Positions 1 through 8,567 of a stretch of DNA of 54,940 bases are shown piece by piece. The notes below the pieces were generated by a model. It was given only the letters and a program-made list of their open reading frames with translations, ran no database searches and was not told the origin of the DNA. Both the position numbers and the translations under genes were made by a program. This DNA is from Clostridia bacterium (GTDB lineage Bacteria; Bacillota; Clostridia; Christensenellales; UBA1242), in contig JAFUPL010000050.1 in NCBI GenBank assembly GCA_017481235.1, positions 1 through 54,940 on the forward strand, in the 5' to 3' direction. The number at the start of each line of letters is the position of its first letter. Position 1 is the stretch's first letter.

Positions 1-207
1 GATGTTTTCAAGGATTTCGGCTTGAATGTCAGCGTTAATTTGACGTCCATCTTCGTAGTATTGTGTACAAGCTTCAGTGCTGATGGTAAAGCCTTGAGGA
101 ACTGGTAGACCAATCTTAGTCATTTCAGCAAGGTTAGCACCCTTACCGCCAAGAAGTTCTCTCATACTTGCATTACCTTCACTAAATAAGTAAACAAATT
201 TCTTCAT
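1..207 (-). CDS. ppdK: Pyruvate, phosphate dikinase, N-terminal fragment
   Basis: Only the first 69 codons are inside the window; the gene runs off its left edge. The protein begins [20 protein letters not shown] and continues [21 protein letters not shown], the signature N-terminus of the nucleotide-binding domain of pyruvate phosphate dikinase (and PEP synthase). The family interconverts pyruvate, ATP and phosphate with phosphoenolpyruvate, AMP and pyrophosphate in the cytoplasm. Of the two relatives, PPDK fits better because of the YLFSEG start and the [10 protein letters not shown] motif. The ATG at 207 follows an AAAAGGAGAA ribosome site. The catalytic His domain and PEP-binding domain lie outside the window and cannot be checked. 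Confidence 0.93.
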   Translation of the reverse strand, partial: MKKFVYLFSEGNASMRELLGGKGANLAEMTKIGLPVPQGFTISTEACTQYYEDGRQINADIQAEILENI

Positions 208-246
208 AAATTCTCCTTTTAGACCCTTCTATAATACACTATCCTA

Positions 247-280
247 CAAAAAAAGGCAAACGATTTTAACCACTTGCCTT
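247..280 (-). terminator. Intrinsic terminator after the lipoprotein gene
   Basis: On the minus strand an AAGGCAA/TTGCCTT stem with a 14-nt loop is followed by a run of seven T. It lies between the lipoprotein stop (297) and the ppdK ribosome site, so it separates the two transcripts. Confidence 0.65.
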
Positions 281-296
281 AATTTTTGTTAAATTA

Positions 297-713
297 TTAA
301 AATTCCACCACTTTTATGTCTTTCAACTTTTGTGTACCATAATATACTTCAACTGTATCTCCCACATTAAGTCCTTGACCTATATCTATTTGAAATGACC
401 ATTTAAAATATTGATTTGCATCATACTCTTGAGCGTCTCCGTCATGTGTAATTGTTACATTATCTAACTTTAACACAATATTAGCAAAATCAAAACTTTT
501 TGTTTCATTATTAGTATTAGTTACCCCTACTTCCAAATTATAGTAGTCGTCAGTAAGATGAAACACTCTTATACTTTCTATATCAAATCCTTCAATAGTG
601 GCAATAACTCCATTACTAGCATCATTATCTTTTTTGCCACAAGCGGACATTGTAAATATTGTAACTAGTAATAACACTGCAACTGAGCAAATCTTTAGAA
701 CTTTATTTTTCAT
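297..713 (-). CDS. Small secreted lipoprotein, DUF4352-like (hypothetical)
   Basis: A 138-residue protein. Residues 1-24 form a lipoprotein signal peptide (positive N-terminus, hydrophobic stretch AVLLLVTIFT) and the lipobox TMSAC places the lipidated cysteine at position 25. The mature part, after a short polar linker, looks like one all-beta domain with alternating hydrophobic residues (YYNLEVGVTNTNNETKSFDF), resembling the immunoglobulin-like DUF4352 lipoproteins of Firmicutes; this is a resemblance judged by eye. The open frame continues upstream, but the ATG at 713 is chosen because a TAGGAGAAAG ribosome site and a promoter lie directly before it and the signal peptide starts there. No function can be assigned. 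Confidence 0.8.
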   Translation of the reverse strand: MKNKVLKICSVAVLLLVTIFTMSACGKKDNDASNGVIATIEGFDIESIRVFHLTDDYYNLEVGVTNTNNETKSFDFANIVLKLDNVTITHDGDAQEYDANQYFKWSFQIDIGQGLNVGDTVEVYYGTQKLKDIKVVEF

Positions 714-732
714 GCACTTTCTCCTATATTTA

Positions 733-762
733 ATTATATCATACTCTTTTATATTTTTACAA
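733..762 (-). promoter_or_regulatory. SigA-type promoter of the lipoprotein gene
   Basis: Minus strand TTGTAA (757-762), 18-bp spacer, TATAAT (733-738), about 20 nt upstream of the start codon. It is back-to-back with the plus-strand promoter at 781-809. Confidence 0.7.
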
Positions 763-780
763 CTATTTAAAAATAAATTA

Positions 781-809
781 TTGACAACTTTTCTTTTACG
801 TGTTATTAT
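781..809 (+). promoter_or_regulatory. Strong SigA promoter of the paralogous membrane-protein pair
   Basis: TTGACA (781-786), 17-bp spacer, TATTAT (804-809). The start codon at 835 follows a TAAGGAGAAA ribosome site, giving a short leader. Confidence 0.85.
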
Positions 810-834
810 ATGAAAAATTTTAAGGAGAAACGTT

Positions 835-1593
835 ATGTTAATGGATATTGAATGTGGTCGTGGACCTGAAGAAACCAAAAAAGAAAAACAACCTAAACAA
901 AAAAAGACTAATGAACAAAAACGCATAATCGCTGCTCATATTGCCATGTATTGTATGTGTGCATCACTTATGTCTACCTTGCCAGGATTTATTGTTAAAA
1001 ATAATTACGATAAGGATATTAGAGAATTAGATAATAAACAAAATGCAATTTATGAAGAGTTTATGGCTTGTGAAGAGTTTAGCGATAGTTTTAAATCTGA
1101 ATTTACAAAAGCATCAAATGATTATGCTAATGGACTAATTACTTACGAAGAATTTGACGAAAAAGTTAAACACCTAAATTCAGTTAAATATGCTCAAGAA
1201 GTACTTGCAAGTTCAAATAATGAAGAATTAAAGATACAGGCTGAAGATATAAACACGCAAAAACAAGAACGCTCTGAAAAATATCAATCAAATCCTATCG
1301 TTAATGCAGGACTTATAGGTTTAGTTGGAATTGGTACAGCATCTATTGGAGCAATGGTAGCATCTTCTGTTTATGGTATTAAAGATATGATTGAAGAAAA
1401 ACGCAAAAACGAAAATCAAATTTGTAAAGATATTTTAAACGGTTCAACCAATGGTGACAACAACTGTAATCTTGCTTCAATGGCAGAACATGCAAAACAC
1501 CAAAAAATAATACAACTAAAAATAGAAAATGACGACTCGCTTGATTCTTTACGTATAGTTACAGAAGAGCAAGAAGACCAAAACACTTTATAA
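835..1593 (+). CDS. Two-TM membrane protein, paralogue of the next gene (unknown)
   Basis: 252 residues of no recognised family. After a Lys-rich cytoplasmic-type N-terminus (residues 10-30) comes a hydrophobic segment at about 31-54, a charged helical region at about 55-150 with coiled-coil character (DNKQNAIYEEFMACEEF), a second hydrophobic, Gly-rich segment at about 154-180 (LIGLVGIGTASIGAMVASS) and a polar acidic tail. With both ends cytoplasmic, the helical middle would be outside. The downstream gene 10 bp away has the same plan and alignable sequence (ANGLITYEEFDEK against FGEIDYDTFKSEL; LASSNNEELK against LESSNHELKD), so the two arose by tandem duplication. One promoter serves both. 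An alternative start two codons downstream (841) is possible. Role unknown. Confidence 0.8.
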   Translation: MLMDIECGRGPEETKKEKQPKQKKTNEQKRIIAAHIAMYCMCASLMSTLPGFIVKNNYDKDIRELDNKQNAIYEEFMACEEFSDSFKSEFTKASNDYANGLITYEEFDEKVKHLNSVKYAQEVLASSNNEELKIQAEDINTQKQERSEKYQSNPIVNAGLIGLVGIGTASIGAMVASSVYGIKDMIEEKRKNENQICKDILNGSTNGDNNCNLASMAEHAKHQKIIQLKIENDDSLDSLRIVTEEQEDQNTL

Positions 1594-1603
1594 AGGAGTA
1601 ATT

Positions 1604-2257
1604 ATGTTAAGTTTAATGGAATTAATGGATTATGATCCAAATGAATTTGAAGAAATAAAAGAGAAAAAACGTAAAAATAAATTATGTAAAAAACGTTTGA
1701 TTGCTAAACGTATATTACTTGGCAGTACTTTAGCATTTACTATTGGTTTTACAACTGGAATGATATCCTCTACTATCAATCAAAATAAAATTGACAATTT
1801 AGAAAAAGAACAAGATAAAATATATGAACAATATATGCAAAGTGATGAATTTCAAACATACTCTAGAACTGAATTAAATAATTTGGCAGATAAATATTAT
1901 TTTGGAGAAATTGACTATGATACTTTTAAAAGCGAATTAGATAAAATATATTCAACTGAAACCGCTGATAAATTGCTTGAAAGTTCAAACCACGAATTGA
2001 AAGATGATATCAAACAAATTGAACACAAAATAACTGAAACTAATCAAAAATATAACAAAAGTGCTGTTAATATTGGAAGTATTGGTCTTTGGGGTGCTGG
2101 TATGCTTACTGCCCTATCAAGTGCAATAGTATATACATATTATGACCTTGAAACCGTTGGCAAAAGTAAAATAGCATATCAAGAATACGAAACAGGCCCT
2201 GTATTAATAAACAAAAAATCTAACAAAAAAGAAGATGAGGAAACTTTAACAAAATAA
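1604..2257 (+). CDS. Two-TM membrane protein, paralogue of the previous gene (unknown)
   Basis: 217 residues with the same layout as its upstream neighbour: basic N-terminus (KEKKRKNKLCKKR), TM at about 36-56, a charged helical middle (about 57-150) and TM at about 154-178, then a short polar tail. It lacks the long Asn-rich tail of its partner. A GGAG ribosome site (AAAGGAGTAATT) precedes the ATG, and the 10-bp gap to the first gene argues for one mRNA. Middle-region identity with the neighbour is low but continuous, indicating an old duplication or fast divergence. It might form a heteromer with the partner; that is inference only. Confidence 0.8.
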   Translation: MLSLMELMDYDPNEFEEIKEKKRKNKLCKKRLIAKRILLGSTLAFTIGFTTGMISSTINQNKIDNLEKEQDKIYEQYMQSDEFQTYSRTELNNLADKYYFGEIDYDTFKSELDKIYSTETADKLLESSNHELKDDIKQIEHKITETNQKYNKSAVNIGSIGLWGAGMLTALSSAIVYTYYDLETVGKSKIAYQEYETGPVLINKKSNKKEDEETLTK

Positions 2258-2258
2258 A

Positions 2259-2293
2259 AAAGAGCATTGATTAATTTCAATGTTCTTTTTTTT
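2259..2293 (+). terminator. Intrinsic terminator of the paralogue operon
   Basis: AGAGCATTGA/TCAATGTTCT stem (one G-T pair) followed by eight or more T, immediately after the stop at 2257. Confidence 0.8.
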
Positions 2294-2310
2294 CTAATTC
2301 TTGTAATGTG

Positions 2311-2420
2311 AAGGCTCCTTTAGTAGGGAGCTGTCAAACACAGTTTGACTGAAGGTATGAAATATTTCATATCATCCGTCAGTCTACGACTGCCACCTTC
2401 TTACTTAAGAAGGCTCTTTT
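2311..2420. repeat. 110-bp multi-hairpin intergenic repeat element
   Basis: The whole segment can fold as a chain of hairpins: GGCTCC/GGGAGC (2313-2331), GTCAAAC/GTTTGAC (2333-2349), TATGAAA/TTTCATA (about 2356-2371), CAGTC/GACTG (about 2380-2392) and CCTTCTT/AAGAAGG (about 2396-2413) ending in TTTT. It begins and ends with the same AAGGCTC motif. It lies between convergent genes and encodes nothing. The layout resembles the abundant palindromic intergenic repeats of uncultured gut Firmicutes, which I recall in general form but cannot confirm here. The last hairpin could also terminate plus-strand transcription. Confidence 0.65.
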
Positions 2421-2430
2421 CATATTTTCA

Positions 2431-3192
2431 TTATAATGAATAGCCTTTGTCTACAATCAATTCTTGACCGGTGATTGCACTTGATTCATCACTTGCTAGG
2501 AAAAGGGCTACGTTAGCAATATCTTCAGGTTTACAAATTCCTACTTCAAGGTTGCCATAGTTATCCATAGCGGTGTACATATCCTTGTCAAGATTGCCTG
2601 CGGTGTTGGTTGTCATAGGTGTAAGTACGCTACCTGGGCAAATTGCATTACATCTAATGCCAGTGCCAGCAAAACGCATTGCGCTATTGCGTGTAATACC
2701 TAGCATTGCTGCCTTGGTTGAACAATAAACTGAACCACCAAAGCCCTTAGCACCAGCGATTGATGAAACATTGACTATTGAACCACCGCCAGTTTTAAGC
2801 ATAACATTACTTGCATATTTCATACAAAGCATTGTACCAAAAGTATTAATGCGAGTTACCCATTCCCAATCGTTTACTTCAAACTTGTCGATAGGAAGAA
2901 GTCCCTTTTCAAGCACGCCAGCGTTATTAATCATAACGTCAACACGCTTGAACTTTTTGACTACCTTATCAAAACACTTTTTAACATCTTCTTCTTTTGA
3001 AATATCACAAGGTATCATCATATAATCGGCACCAAGTGCTTTTAACTTTTTAGCAATATTATCACGGCAACTTGCTCCAAGAGATGCTACCACAACCTTT
3101 GCACCTTCCTTTGCAAACAATTCAGCAATTGCCTCGCCAATACCTGAATTACCACCAGTAACAATGGCTACTTTATCTTTTAATCTATCCAT
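2431..3192 (-). CDS. Short-chain dehydrogenase/reductase (SDR)
   Basis: 253 residues, the normal length of a classical SDR. The Rossmann fold shows TGGNSGIG at 12-19 (NAD(P)-binding), D63 of the adenine pocket, NNAG at 89-92 and the catalytic set S143/S144, Y156 and K160 (YCSTK). The C-terminal LASDESSAITGQELIVDKGY is typical of 3-oxoacyl-ACP reductase (FabG), 7-alpha-hydroxysteroid and sugar-alcohol dehydrogenases, so the substrate cannot be inferred. It follows parC by 27 bp with a GGGGAG ribosome site and is probably the last gene of the deaminase-parE-parC transcript; that placement gives no clue to its role. Cytoplasmic. Confidence 0.9.
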   Translation of the reverse strand: MDRLKDKVAIVTGGNSGIGEAIAELFAKEGAKVVVASLGASCRDNIAKKLKALGADYMMIPCDISKEEDVKKCFDKVVKKFKRVDVMINNAGVLEKGLLPIDKFEVNDWEWVTRINTFGTMLCMKYASNVMLKTGGGSIVNVSSIAGAKGFGGSVYCSTKAAMLGITRNSAMRFAGTGIRCNAICPGSVLTPMTTNTAGNLDKDMYTAMDNYGNLEVGICKPEDIANVALFLASDESSAITGQELIVDKGYSL

Positions 3193-3219
3193 AATTTCTC
3201 CCCTTTATATTGATAATTG

Positions 3220-5724
3220 CTAAGCTATATAAATACTTACATTTTTTACTTTTTGAAGTGACTTTTGCTTTATAATAGGTTTACCAGTTCCAGTGCGCGC
3301 AGTTACTGGAACATCATTTACATCGGTTACATTTAGGTTGCCCTTATTATCAGTTACCACCACTTCGCCTGTAACTACTGGTGATACTGCAAATACAACT
3401 TGCTCTGCCCCGCTAGTTAGTTTTAAACCTTTGCGATTGCGGGCACTAATAGGGAACTCGGTTAAACTTACGCGTTTAGCACTAGAAGTATCAGTTACTA
3501 CAAGCACCTTATCACCAAGGTTAACTTGAGAGGCAAATATAACTTTGTCACCTTCATTTAGACTCATGCCTATTACACCACTGCCTTGACGTTTTTGCTT
3601 AGGTACACTAGCATATTCAAAGTTAAGTGCCATACCAAGTTTAGTTACCATCAACACGCCTGCCATATTGTAATTTGGTTGAACGGCAACAAGTCGGTCA
3701 AAGTCGTGAAGACCAAGCGCATCTACTACTGGCTTATTAATCACAAATTCACTCATATCGCTACGCTTAATGTATCCATCTTGTGTAAACATTAATAATT
3801 CGCCGTTTTCCTTAAATTCGTCCATTTCAAAAATATTTACAACCTTTTCGTTAACTTCTGCCTTAGCAACTTGTGAAAGGTTTGTACCCTTACCATTAAA
3901 CTTGGTTACAGGAATATCTCCTACCGCAATTTTGTACATATTGCCAAGATTAGTAAACGCATAAATATATGAATTTGTGGTTGTTTTTAATATATCTCTA
4001 TGCAATACGTTTGCACTTTGATATTTATCAAATTTATTACTGCCTAGTTGAGCATTAATAACAATATTTTTAAGTCTTAAACCATCATCACTAACCGCCA
4101 CCAAACATTCAGTATTAACCAGTTTTTCAATAGGTGTAAGAATAAAGGTTTCATGCTCCTCCACCACTTCGGTTTTACGTGGAGTTGGGTAGCGCTTTTT
4201 GATATCCAAAATTTCACGTTTAACAACAGTAAGTTGTCTTGCCCTGCTTGACAATATCTTTAAATATTCTTCAATTTTTGCCTTTAAGTCTGCCATTTCT
4301 TGCTCAATTTTGGTAGTTTCAAGATTGGTTAAACGTGCCAACTTCATATCAAGGATTGCTACCGCTTGCACTTCGGTTAAACTAAAGCGTTCCATAAGTC
4401 TAGTTTTTGCTTGTGCGGTGGATTCGCTACTCTTAATTATTGCAATAACTTCGTCAATATTTTTAATAGCAACAAGCAACCCTTCCAAGATATGTACACG
4501 AGCTACCGCTCTATCATAATCATATTGAGTACGTTTACGTATTATATCTACTTGGAAATTTACATAGCAATTCAAGTATTCTAATAGTCCTAATTGCTTA
4601 GGAGCGCCATTAACAATTGCCACTACATTTAAGTTAAAGTTTTGTTGCATTTCGGTATGCTTTAAAAGTAGCGCTATAATGCTATCTGGGTCACCGTCCT
4701 TTTTAACAGTAACAACGGCGCGCATACCAGTTTTGTCACTTTCGTCAGTGATTTCAACAATATTGTTAAGTGCACCTTTAACTTTGTCCTTAACTTCCAT
4801 GATATGTTGTAAGAATAAAGATTTATTTACTTGATAAGGAAGTTCAGTTATAACAATATTGGTTTTGCCATTAGATAATTCTTCTTTATGGAATTTTGCA
4901 CGTAATGTTACTTTGCCACGACCAGTTTCGTACGCTTCAAACATATCCTTGCCAGTAGACATTATTCCGCCAGATGGAAAATCTGGACCTTTAACATATT
5001 TTAATGCCTCTTCAAGCGTAAGTTTTGGATTTTCAATATAGGCAACCGTAGCATCAATCATTTCGCCAAGATTGTGTGGTGGAATATTTGTGGCAAGACC
5101 TACGGCGATACCACTAGCACCATTTACAAAAAGGTTTGGGAAACGACCTGGAAAATAGTCGGGTTCTTTTAATGTGTCATCAAAGTTTAAACTATATGTA
5201 ACAGTATCCTTATCAATATCTTGCATAAGTTCTAGTGACAACTGACTAAGTCGTGCTTCAGTATAACGATATGCGGCAGGACGGTCACCGTCAATTGACC
5301 CAAAGTTACCATGGCCTTGAATAAGTGGTACATTGATAGTAAAATCTTGCGCCATACGAGTAAGTGCATCATACACCGAACTATCACCATGTGGGTGATA
5401 ACGACCTAGCACGTCACCGACGATTTTAGCACATTTTCTAAATGGTTTATCTGGTGTAAGACCTAACTCTTGCATAGTGTATAATATACGACGTTGAACA
5501 GGTTTTAGTCCATCTTCCACACGAGGAAGAGCACGGTCCATAATAACAAATTCCGAGTATGGAAGCATGCTTGAATGCATTACTTCTTCAACCGTTTTTT
5601 CATATATTTCACCATGCGGTGCTTCAATAATCTTTTTTGCTTTTGCGTCTAAGGAGCGCTTTTTAGTTTTTTTAGGGGTGTTGTCTTTTTCAAACATATT
5701 AATTTGGTCATCAAACTTATCCAT
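3220..5724 (-). CDS. parC: DNA topoisomerase IV subunit A (ParC-type)
   Basis: 834 residues. After a Lys-rich 40-residue N-terminal extension comes the breakage-reunion domain: quinolone region [18 protein letters not shown] (about 103-120, with the S115 and D119 positions of quinolone-sensitive enzymes), catalytic Tyr154 in [10 protein letters not shown], then the tower and coiled coil, and a C-terminal beta-pinwheel (about 540-834). The canonical GyrA box QRRGGKG, expected in the first pinwheel blade, is absent, which favours topoisomerase IV (decatenation and relaxation) over gyrase. With ParE it forms the A2B2 enzyme that separates daughter chromosomes. The ATG lies 3 nt after the parE stop, with the GGAGG site inside the parE end, so translation is coupled. 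Gyrase A remains the alternative call. Confidence 0.85.
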   Translation of the reverse strand: MDKFDDQINMFEKDNTPKKTKKRSLDAKAKKIIEAPHGEIYEKTVEEVMHSSMLPYSEFVIMDRALPRVEDGLKPVQRRILYTMQELGLTPDKPFRKCAKIVGDVLGRYHPHGDSSVYDALTRMAQDFTINVPLIQGHGNFGSIDGDRPAAYRYTEARLSQLSLELMQDIDKDTVTYSLNFDDTLKEPDYFPGRFPNLFVNGASGIAVGLATNIPPHNLGEMIDATVAYIENPKLTLEEALKYVKGPDFPSGGIMSTGKDMFEAYETGRGKVTLRAKFHKEELSNGKTNIVITELPYQVNKSLFLQHIMEVKDKVKGALNNIVEITDESDKTGMRAVVTVKKDGDPDSIIALLLKHTEMQQNFNLNVVAIVNGAPKQLGLLEYLNCYVNFQVDIIRKRTQYDYDRAVARVHILEGLLVAIKNIDEVIAIIKSSESTAQAKTRLMERFSLTEVQAVAILDMKLARLTNLETTKIEQEMADLKAKIEEYLKILSSRARQLTVVKREILDIKKRYPTPRKTEVVEEHETFILTPIEKLVNTECLVAVSDDGLRLKNIVINAQLGSNKFDKYQSANVLHRDILKTTTNSYIYAFTNLGNMYKIAVGDIPVTKFNGKGTNLSQVAKAEVNEKVVNIFEMDEFKENGELLMFTQDGYIKRSDMSEFVINKPVVDALGLHDFDRLVAVQPNYNMAGVLMVTKLGMALNFEYASVPKQKRQGSGVIGMSLNEGDKVIFASQVNLGDKVLVVTDTSSAKRVSLTEFPISARNRKGLKLTSGAEQVVFAVSPVVTGEVVVTDNKGNLNVTDVNDVPVTARTGTGKPIIKQKSLQKVKNVSIYIA

Positions 5725-5727
5725 ATA

Positions 5728-7686
5728 CTAATTGCCCTCCTTTATTTTGATTGGTTTAAAGTTATCTACCTTATTAAAATTAGCATTTGCTGTGATATAA
5801 TCTTTACGACTTTTTGCGTCATCACCCATCCAAGTGGTAATAATTTGGTCAGCACGCACCGCATCATCAACTGTTACGCGCACCAAACTTCGCTTTGCTG
5901 GGTCCATAGTGGTTTCCCAAAGTTGTTCAGGATTCATCTCTCCTAGACCTTTATAACGTTGTAGTGTGTATGCCTTATTGCCTACTTGTGAAGTGATTTC
6001 TTGAAGTTCTTCATCAGTATAGCAATAATAATCTTCCGCTTTGGTTGACACCTTGTATAGCGGTGGCATACCTATATAAATATTTCCATTAGTAATTAGT
6101 GGTCGCATATATCTAAAGAAGAATGTAAGCAAAATTGCCCTAATGTGTGCACCATCTTGGTCAGCATCGCTAAGAATAATAATTTTGTTATACTTTAAAT
6201 TATCTAGTTTAAAATCTTCGCCAATACCGGTGTTAATTGCACCAATAAGCGTACGAATTTCGTCGTTTGCAAGCACTTGGTCAATACGCTTCTTTTCACT
6301 GTTTAACGGTTTACCCTTTAAAGGTAGAATTGCTTGATAATATCTATCCCTACCTTGCTTAGCACTACCGCCCGCCGAGTCACCTTCGACTATAAATATC
6401 TCATTGATATCAGGGTTACGACTTGAGCAATTTGCAAGTTTACCAACAAGCATACTACCTTCAATGCTATTTTTAGCCCTAGTCAAATCCTTTGCGCGTT
6501 TTGCCGCAGCACGAACCTTTGCTGCACCTTTTGCCTTTTCAATAATAATTTGACCAATATATTCGTTCTTTTTACTATTAAAGAAGTCTGTTAGTCCACT
6601 TACGCATATATTTTCAACTCGGGAACGTGCTTCAGGGTTACCAAGTTTGGTTTTGGTTTGACCTTCAAATTGCACATTTTTCATCTTAATACTAATAACC
6701 GCCGTAATACCTTCGCGGAAGTCATCACCAATAAAGGCAACGTCTTTTTCCTTTACAAGATTATTCTTTTTTGCAAAGTCGTTTAGTACTTTAGTAAGTG
6801 CCGTTTTAAAACCTACTTCATGCGTTCCGCCTTCTGGTGTTGGAATATTGTTTACATAACTAAATATATTTTCCGCATAAGTATCGGTGTATTGCAATGC
6901 AACGCTAACAAGCGTTTCGTCCACTTCGCCCTCGATATACACTGGTGGAACAAACAAAGGTTTTTTATCCGCGGTGATATTGGCAACAAAATCCGCAATA
7001 CCGCCCTCGTAACAAAATTGTTGACGCTTATTAGTACGTTCATCAATAAGTTCGATATTCATACCCTTATTTAGGTATGCATTTTCACGCAAACGTTCCG
7101 CCACCGTATCGTATGAAAAATGATTATCCTTAAACACTCTATCATCTGGCAAAAATTTTACATATGTACCAGTTTGATTAGTTGTACCTATCTCTTTTAG
7201 TGGTTCAGTAACAATGCCCGAAACTATTTTACCTTTCTTTTCAACCGATTCAAACTTGATAAAATACTTTTTTCCGTCCTTGCATACCGTTACTTCCAAA
7301 TATCTACTTAACGCGTTAACAACCGACGCACCAACGCCGTGCAATCCGCCCGAATATTTATAATTATGGTCGCTAAACTTACCGCCCGCGTGTAGTTGAG
7401 TGTATACCACTTCCACACCCGTCTTTTTTAGTTTTGGGTGCATACTAACTGGCACACCTCTACCATTATCGCTAACACTTGCCGAACCATCTTTATGTAA
7501 TGTAACAACTATCTTATTACCATGACCATTAGCCACCTCGTCAATACTGTTGTCTACAATTTCCCAAAGCAAGTGATGCATACCTTTATTGCCAGTAGTA
7601 CCAATGTACATACCTGGACGCATACGAACCGCGTCAAGACCTTCCAATACTACCAAATCTTTACTATCATAACTTGAATTTGCCAC
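5728..7686 (-). CDS. parE: DNA topoisomerase IV subunit B (ParE-type), GTG start
   Basis: 652 residues. The GHKL ATPase domain shows DNGRGVP and GGLHGVGASVVNAL; the Toprim metal site shows EGDSAGGSAKQGRDR and DADQDGAHIR (Gln where most family members have Val or Thr); the end has YKGLGEMNPEQLWETTMDP. The frame opens 27 bp further upstream, but the GTG at 7686 is preferred: AAAGGAGT sits 4 nt upstream of it and the protein then starts VANSSYDSKDLVVLEGLDAV, like its relatives. Even so it overlaps the preceding deaminase gene by 20 bp. The pairing with a GyrA-box-less subunit A makes ParE more likely than GyrB. It supplies ATP hydrolysis and the gate-closing clamp of the type IIA enzyme. Confidence 0.85.
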   Translation of the reverse strand: MANSSYDSKDLVVLEGLDAVRMRPGMYIGTTGNKGMHHLLWEIVDNSIDEVANGHGNKIVVTLHKDGSASVSDNGRGVPVSMHPKLKKTGVEVVYTQLHAGGKFSDHNYKYSGGLHGVGASVVNALSRYLEVTVCKDGKKYFIKFESVEKKGKIVSGIVTEPLKEIGTTNQTGTYVKFLPDDRVFKDNHFSYDTVAERLRENAYLNKGMNIELIDERTNKRQQFCYEGGIADFVANITADKKPLFVPPVYIEGEVDETLVSVALQYTDTYAENIFSYVNNIPTPEGGTHEVGFKTALTKVLNDFAKKNNLVKEKDVAFIGDDFREGITAVISIKMKNVQFEGQTKTKLGNPEARSRVENICVSGLTDFFNSKKNEYIGQIIIEKAKGAAKVRAAAKRAKDLTRAKNSIEGSMLVGKLANCSSRNPDINEIFIVEGDSAGGSAKQGRDRYYQAILPLKGKPLNSEKKRIDQVLANDEIRTLIGAINTGIGEDFKLDNLKYNKIIILSDADQDGAHIRAILLTFFFRYMRPLITNGNIYIGMPPLYKVSTKAEDYYCYTDEELQEITSQVGNKAYTLQRYKGLGEMNPEQLWETTMDPAKRSLVRVTVDDAVRADQIITTWMGDDAKSRKDYITANANFNKVDNFKPIKIKEGN

Positions 7687-8116
7687 GTTTAACTCCTTTA
7701 TAGTATAAATCATTTTGAATGTAAGGATAAGGCAATAACTCTTCCGCCTTTACCTTAATTACTTTGCCATTTTTAATATCTTCAACTATCACGAAAATAT
7801 CAAGTCCCATTTTATCAAACATATATCTACATACGCCACAAGGTGAAACCACACGTGTAGTGCCGTCAGCGTTCATCTTAACAGCCACAATGGTGTCAAA
7901 CTCACGCTCACCCGAGGCAAGTGCTTGACCATATGCTACTTGTTCAGCACAAATCGAATGTGATGTTTTGATATTAACACCTTTATATATCTTGCCCGAT
8001 TTTGCTTTAATTACACATCCAACATGCATAGAAATATTTGAATAAATATCGCTATTACTTTTAACTAGTTCAGTTGCAAGTTGTATTAATTCTAAGTCTA
8101 ATTTGTTTAATTTCAC
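7667..8116 (-). CDS. Cytidine deaminase-like zinc enzyme (cytidine/blasticidin-S deaminase family)
   Basis: 149 residues with the two zinc motifs of this fold: CAEQ (catalytic Glu within the Cys-Ala-Glu motif, after THSI) and SPCGVCR (PCxxC). Length and the ending EELLPYPY resemble blasticidin-S deaminase and CDA-type proteins. Typical members deaminate cytidine to uridine for pyrimidine salvage; substrate specificity cannot be read from the sequence. It begins with a GTG at 8116 behind a strong AAAGGGGGAC ribosome site and has its own promoter (8143-8171), making it the first gene of a transcript with parE and parC. Gene symbol left empty because cdd function is not certain. Confidence 0.82.
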   Translation of the reverse strand: MKLNKLDLELIQLATELVKSNSDIYSNISMHVGCVIKAKSGKIYKGVNIKTSHSICAEQVAYGQALASGEREFDTIVAVKMNADGTTRVVSPCGVCRYMFDKMGLDIFVIVEDIKNGKVIKVKAEELLPYPYIQNDLYYKGVKRGKFKL

Positions 8117-8142
8117 TTAAGTCCCCCTTTTACTTAAGGTTA

Positions 8143-8171
8143 ATTATATCAAAATAAAACAAATTAGGCAA
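8143..8171 (-). promoter_or_regulatory. SigA-type promoter of the deaminase-parE-parC operon
   Basis: Minus strand TTGCCT (8166-8171), 17-bp spacer, TATAAT (8143-8148), about 27 nt upstream of the GTG start. Confidence 0.75.
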
Positions 8172-8222
8172 ATAATTTTAATTATGTTTAACGTAAAATT
8201 TGCAATTTTCATATTAAATTAT

Positions 8223-8567
8223 ATGGATATAAGAGAATTTTATAGGTCAAATAAAAATAATCATGACCATCAAACAAATAATTTTACTAACAACTTTAAT
8301 CAAAATGCTAACGATAATACATATCGCAATAAATCTAGTTCAATCAATCAAAATCAAGATTTTAGCGAATATCAAGACACCATTAATAAATACAAAGACT
8401 TGTCGCAACAAGATTTATACAAGGAGTTATTCACTCAAGCAAGTGAGTTAAAAGCACAAGGAAAACTTGACCAAAATATGCTAAACACACTATCAAGCAC
8501 TCTCGGACCAATGCTTAATGATGAACAACGCGAACTTTTAAATAATCTTATTGATAGGATAAAATGA
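8223..8567 (+). CDS. Small polar protein coupled to the S8 protease (unknown)
   Basis: 114 residues from the ATG at 8223 (an ATG at 8184 in the same frame would add 13 hydrophobic residues). The first half is extremely Asn/Gln-rich and probably disordered; the second half is helical (YKELFTQASELKAQGKL, then TLGPMLNDEQRELLNNLIDRIK). Neither start has a ribosome site; a weak TATTAA box at 8212-8217 would place transcription start almost on the 8223 ATG, so a leaderless start is possible. The stop overlaps the protease start (ATGA), implying coupled translation and a shared job, for example as partner, inhibitor or substrate. No family recognised. Confidence 0.65.
   Translation: MDIREFYRSNKNNHDHQTNNFTNNFNQNANDNTYRNKSSSINQNQDFSEYQDTINKYKDLSQQDLYKELFTQASELKAQGKLDQNMLNTLSSTLGPMLNDEQRELLNNLIDRIK

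Noticed and set aside
297-926. 209-residue version of the lipoprotein starting at 926
   Set aside because: The first 71 residues run through the promoter and ribosome site; the lipoprotein signal begins at the ATG at 713.
3220-7686. Calling the topoisomerase pair DNA gyrase (gyrA-gyrB)
   Set aside because: The subunit A lacks the QRRGGKG GyrA box and gene order B-A with overlap fits both; topoisomerase IV preferred, though gyrase is not fully excluded.
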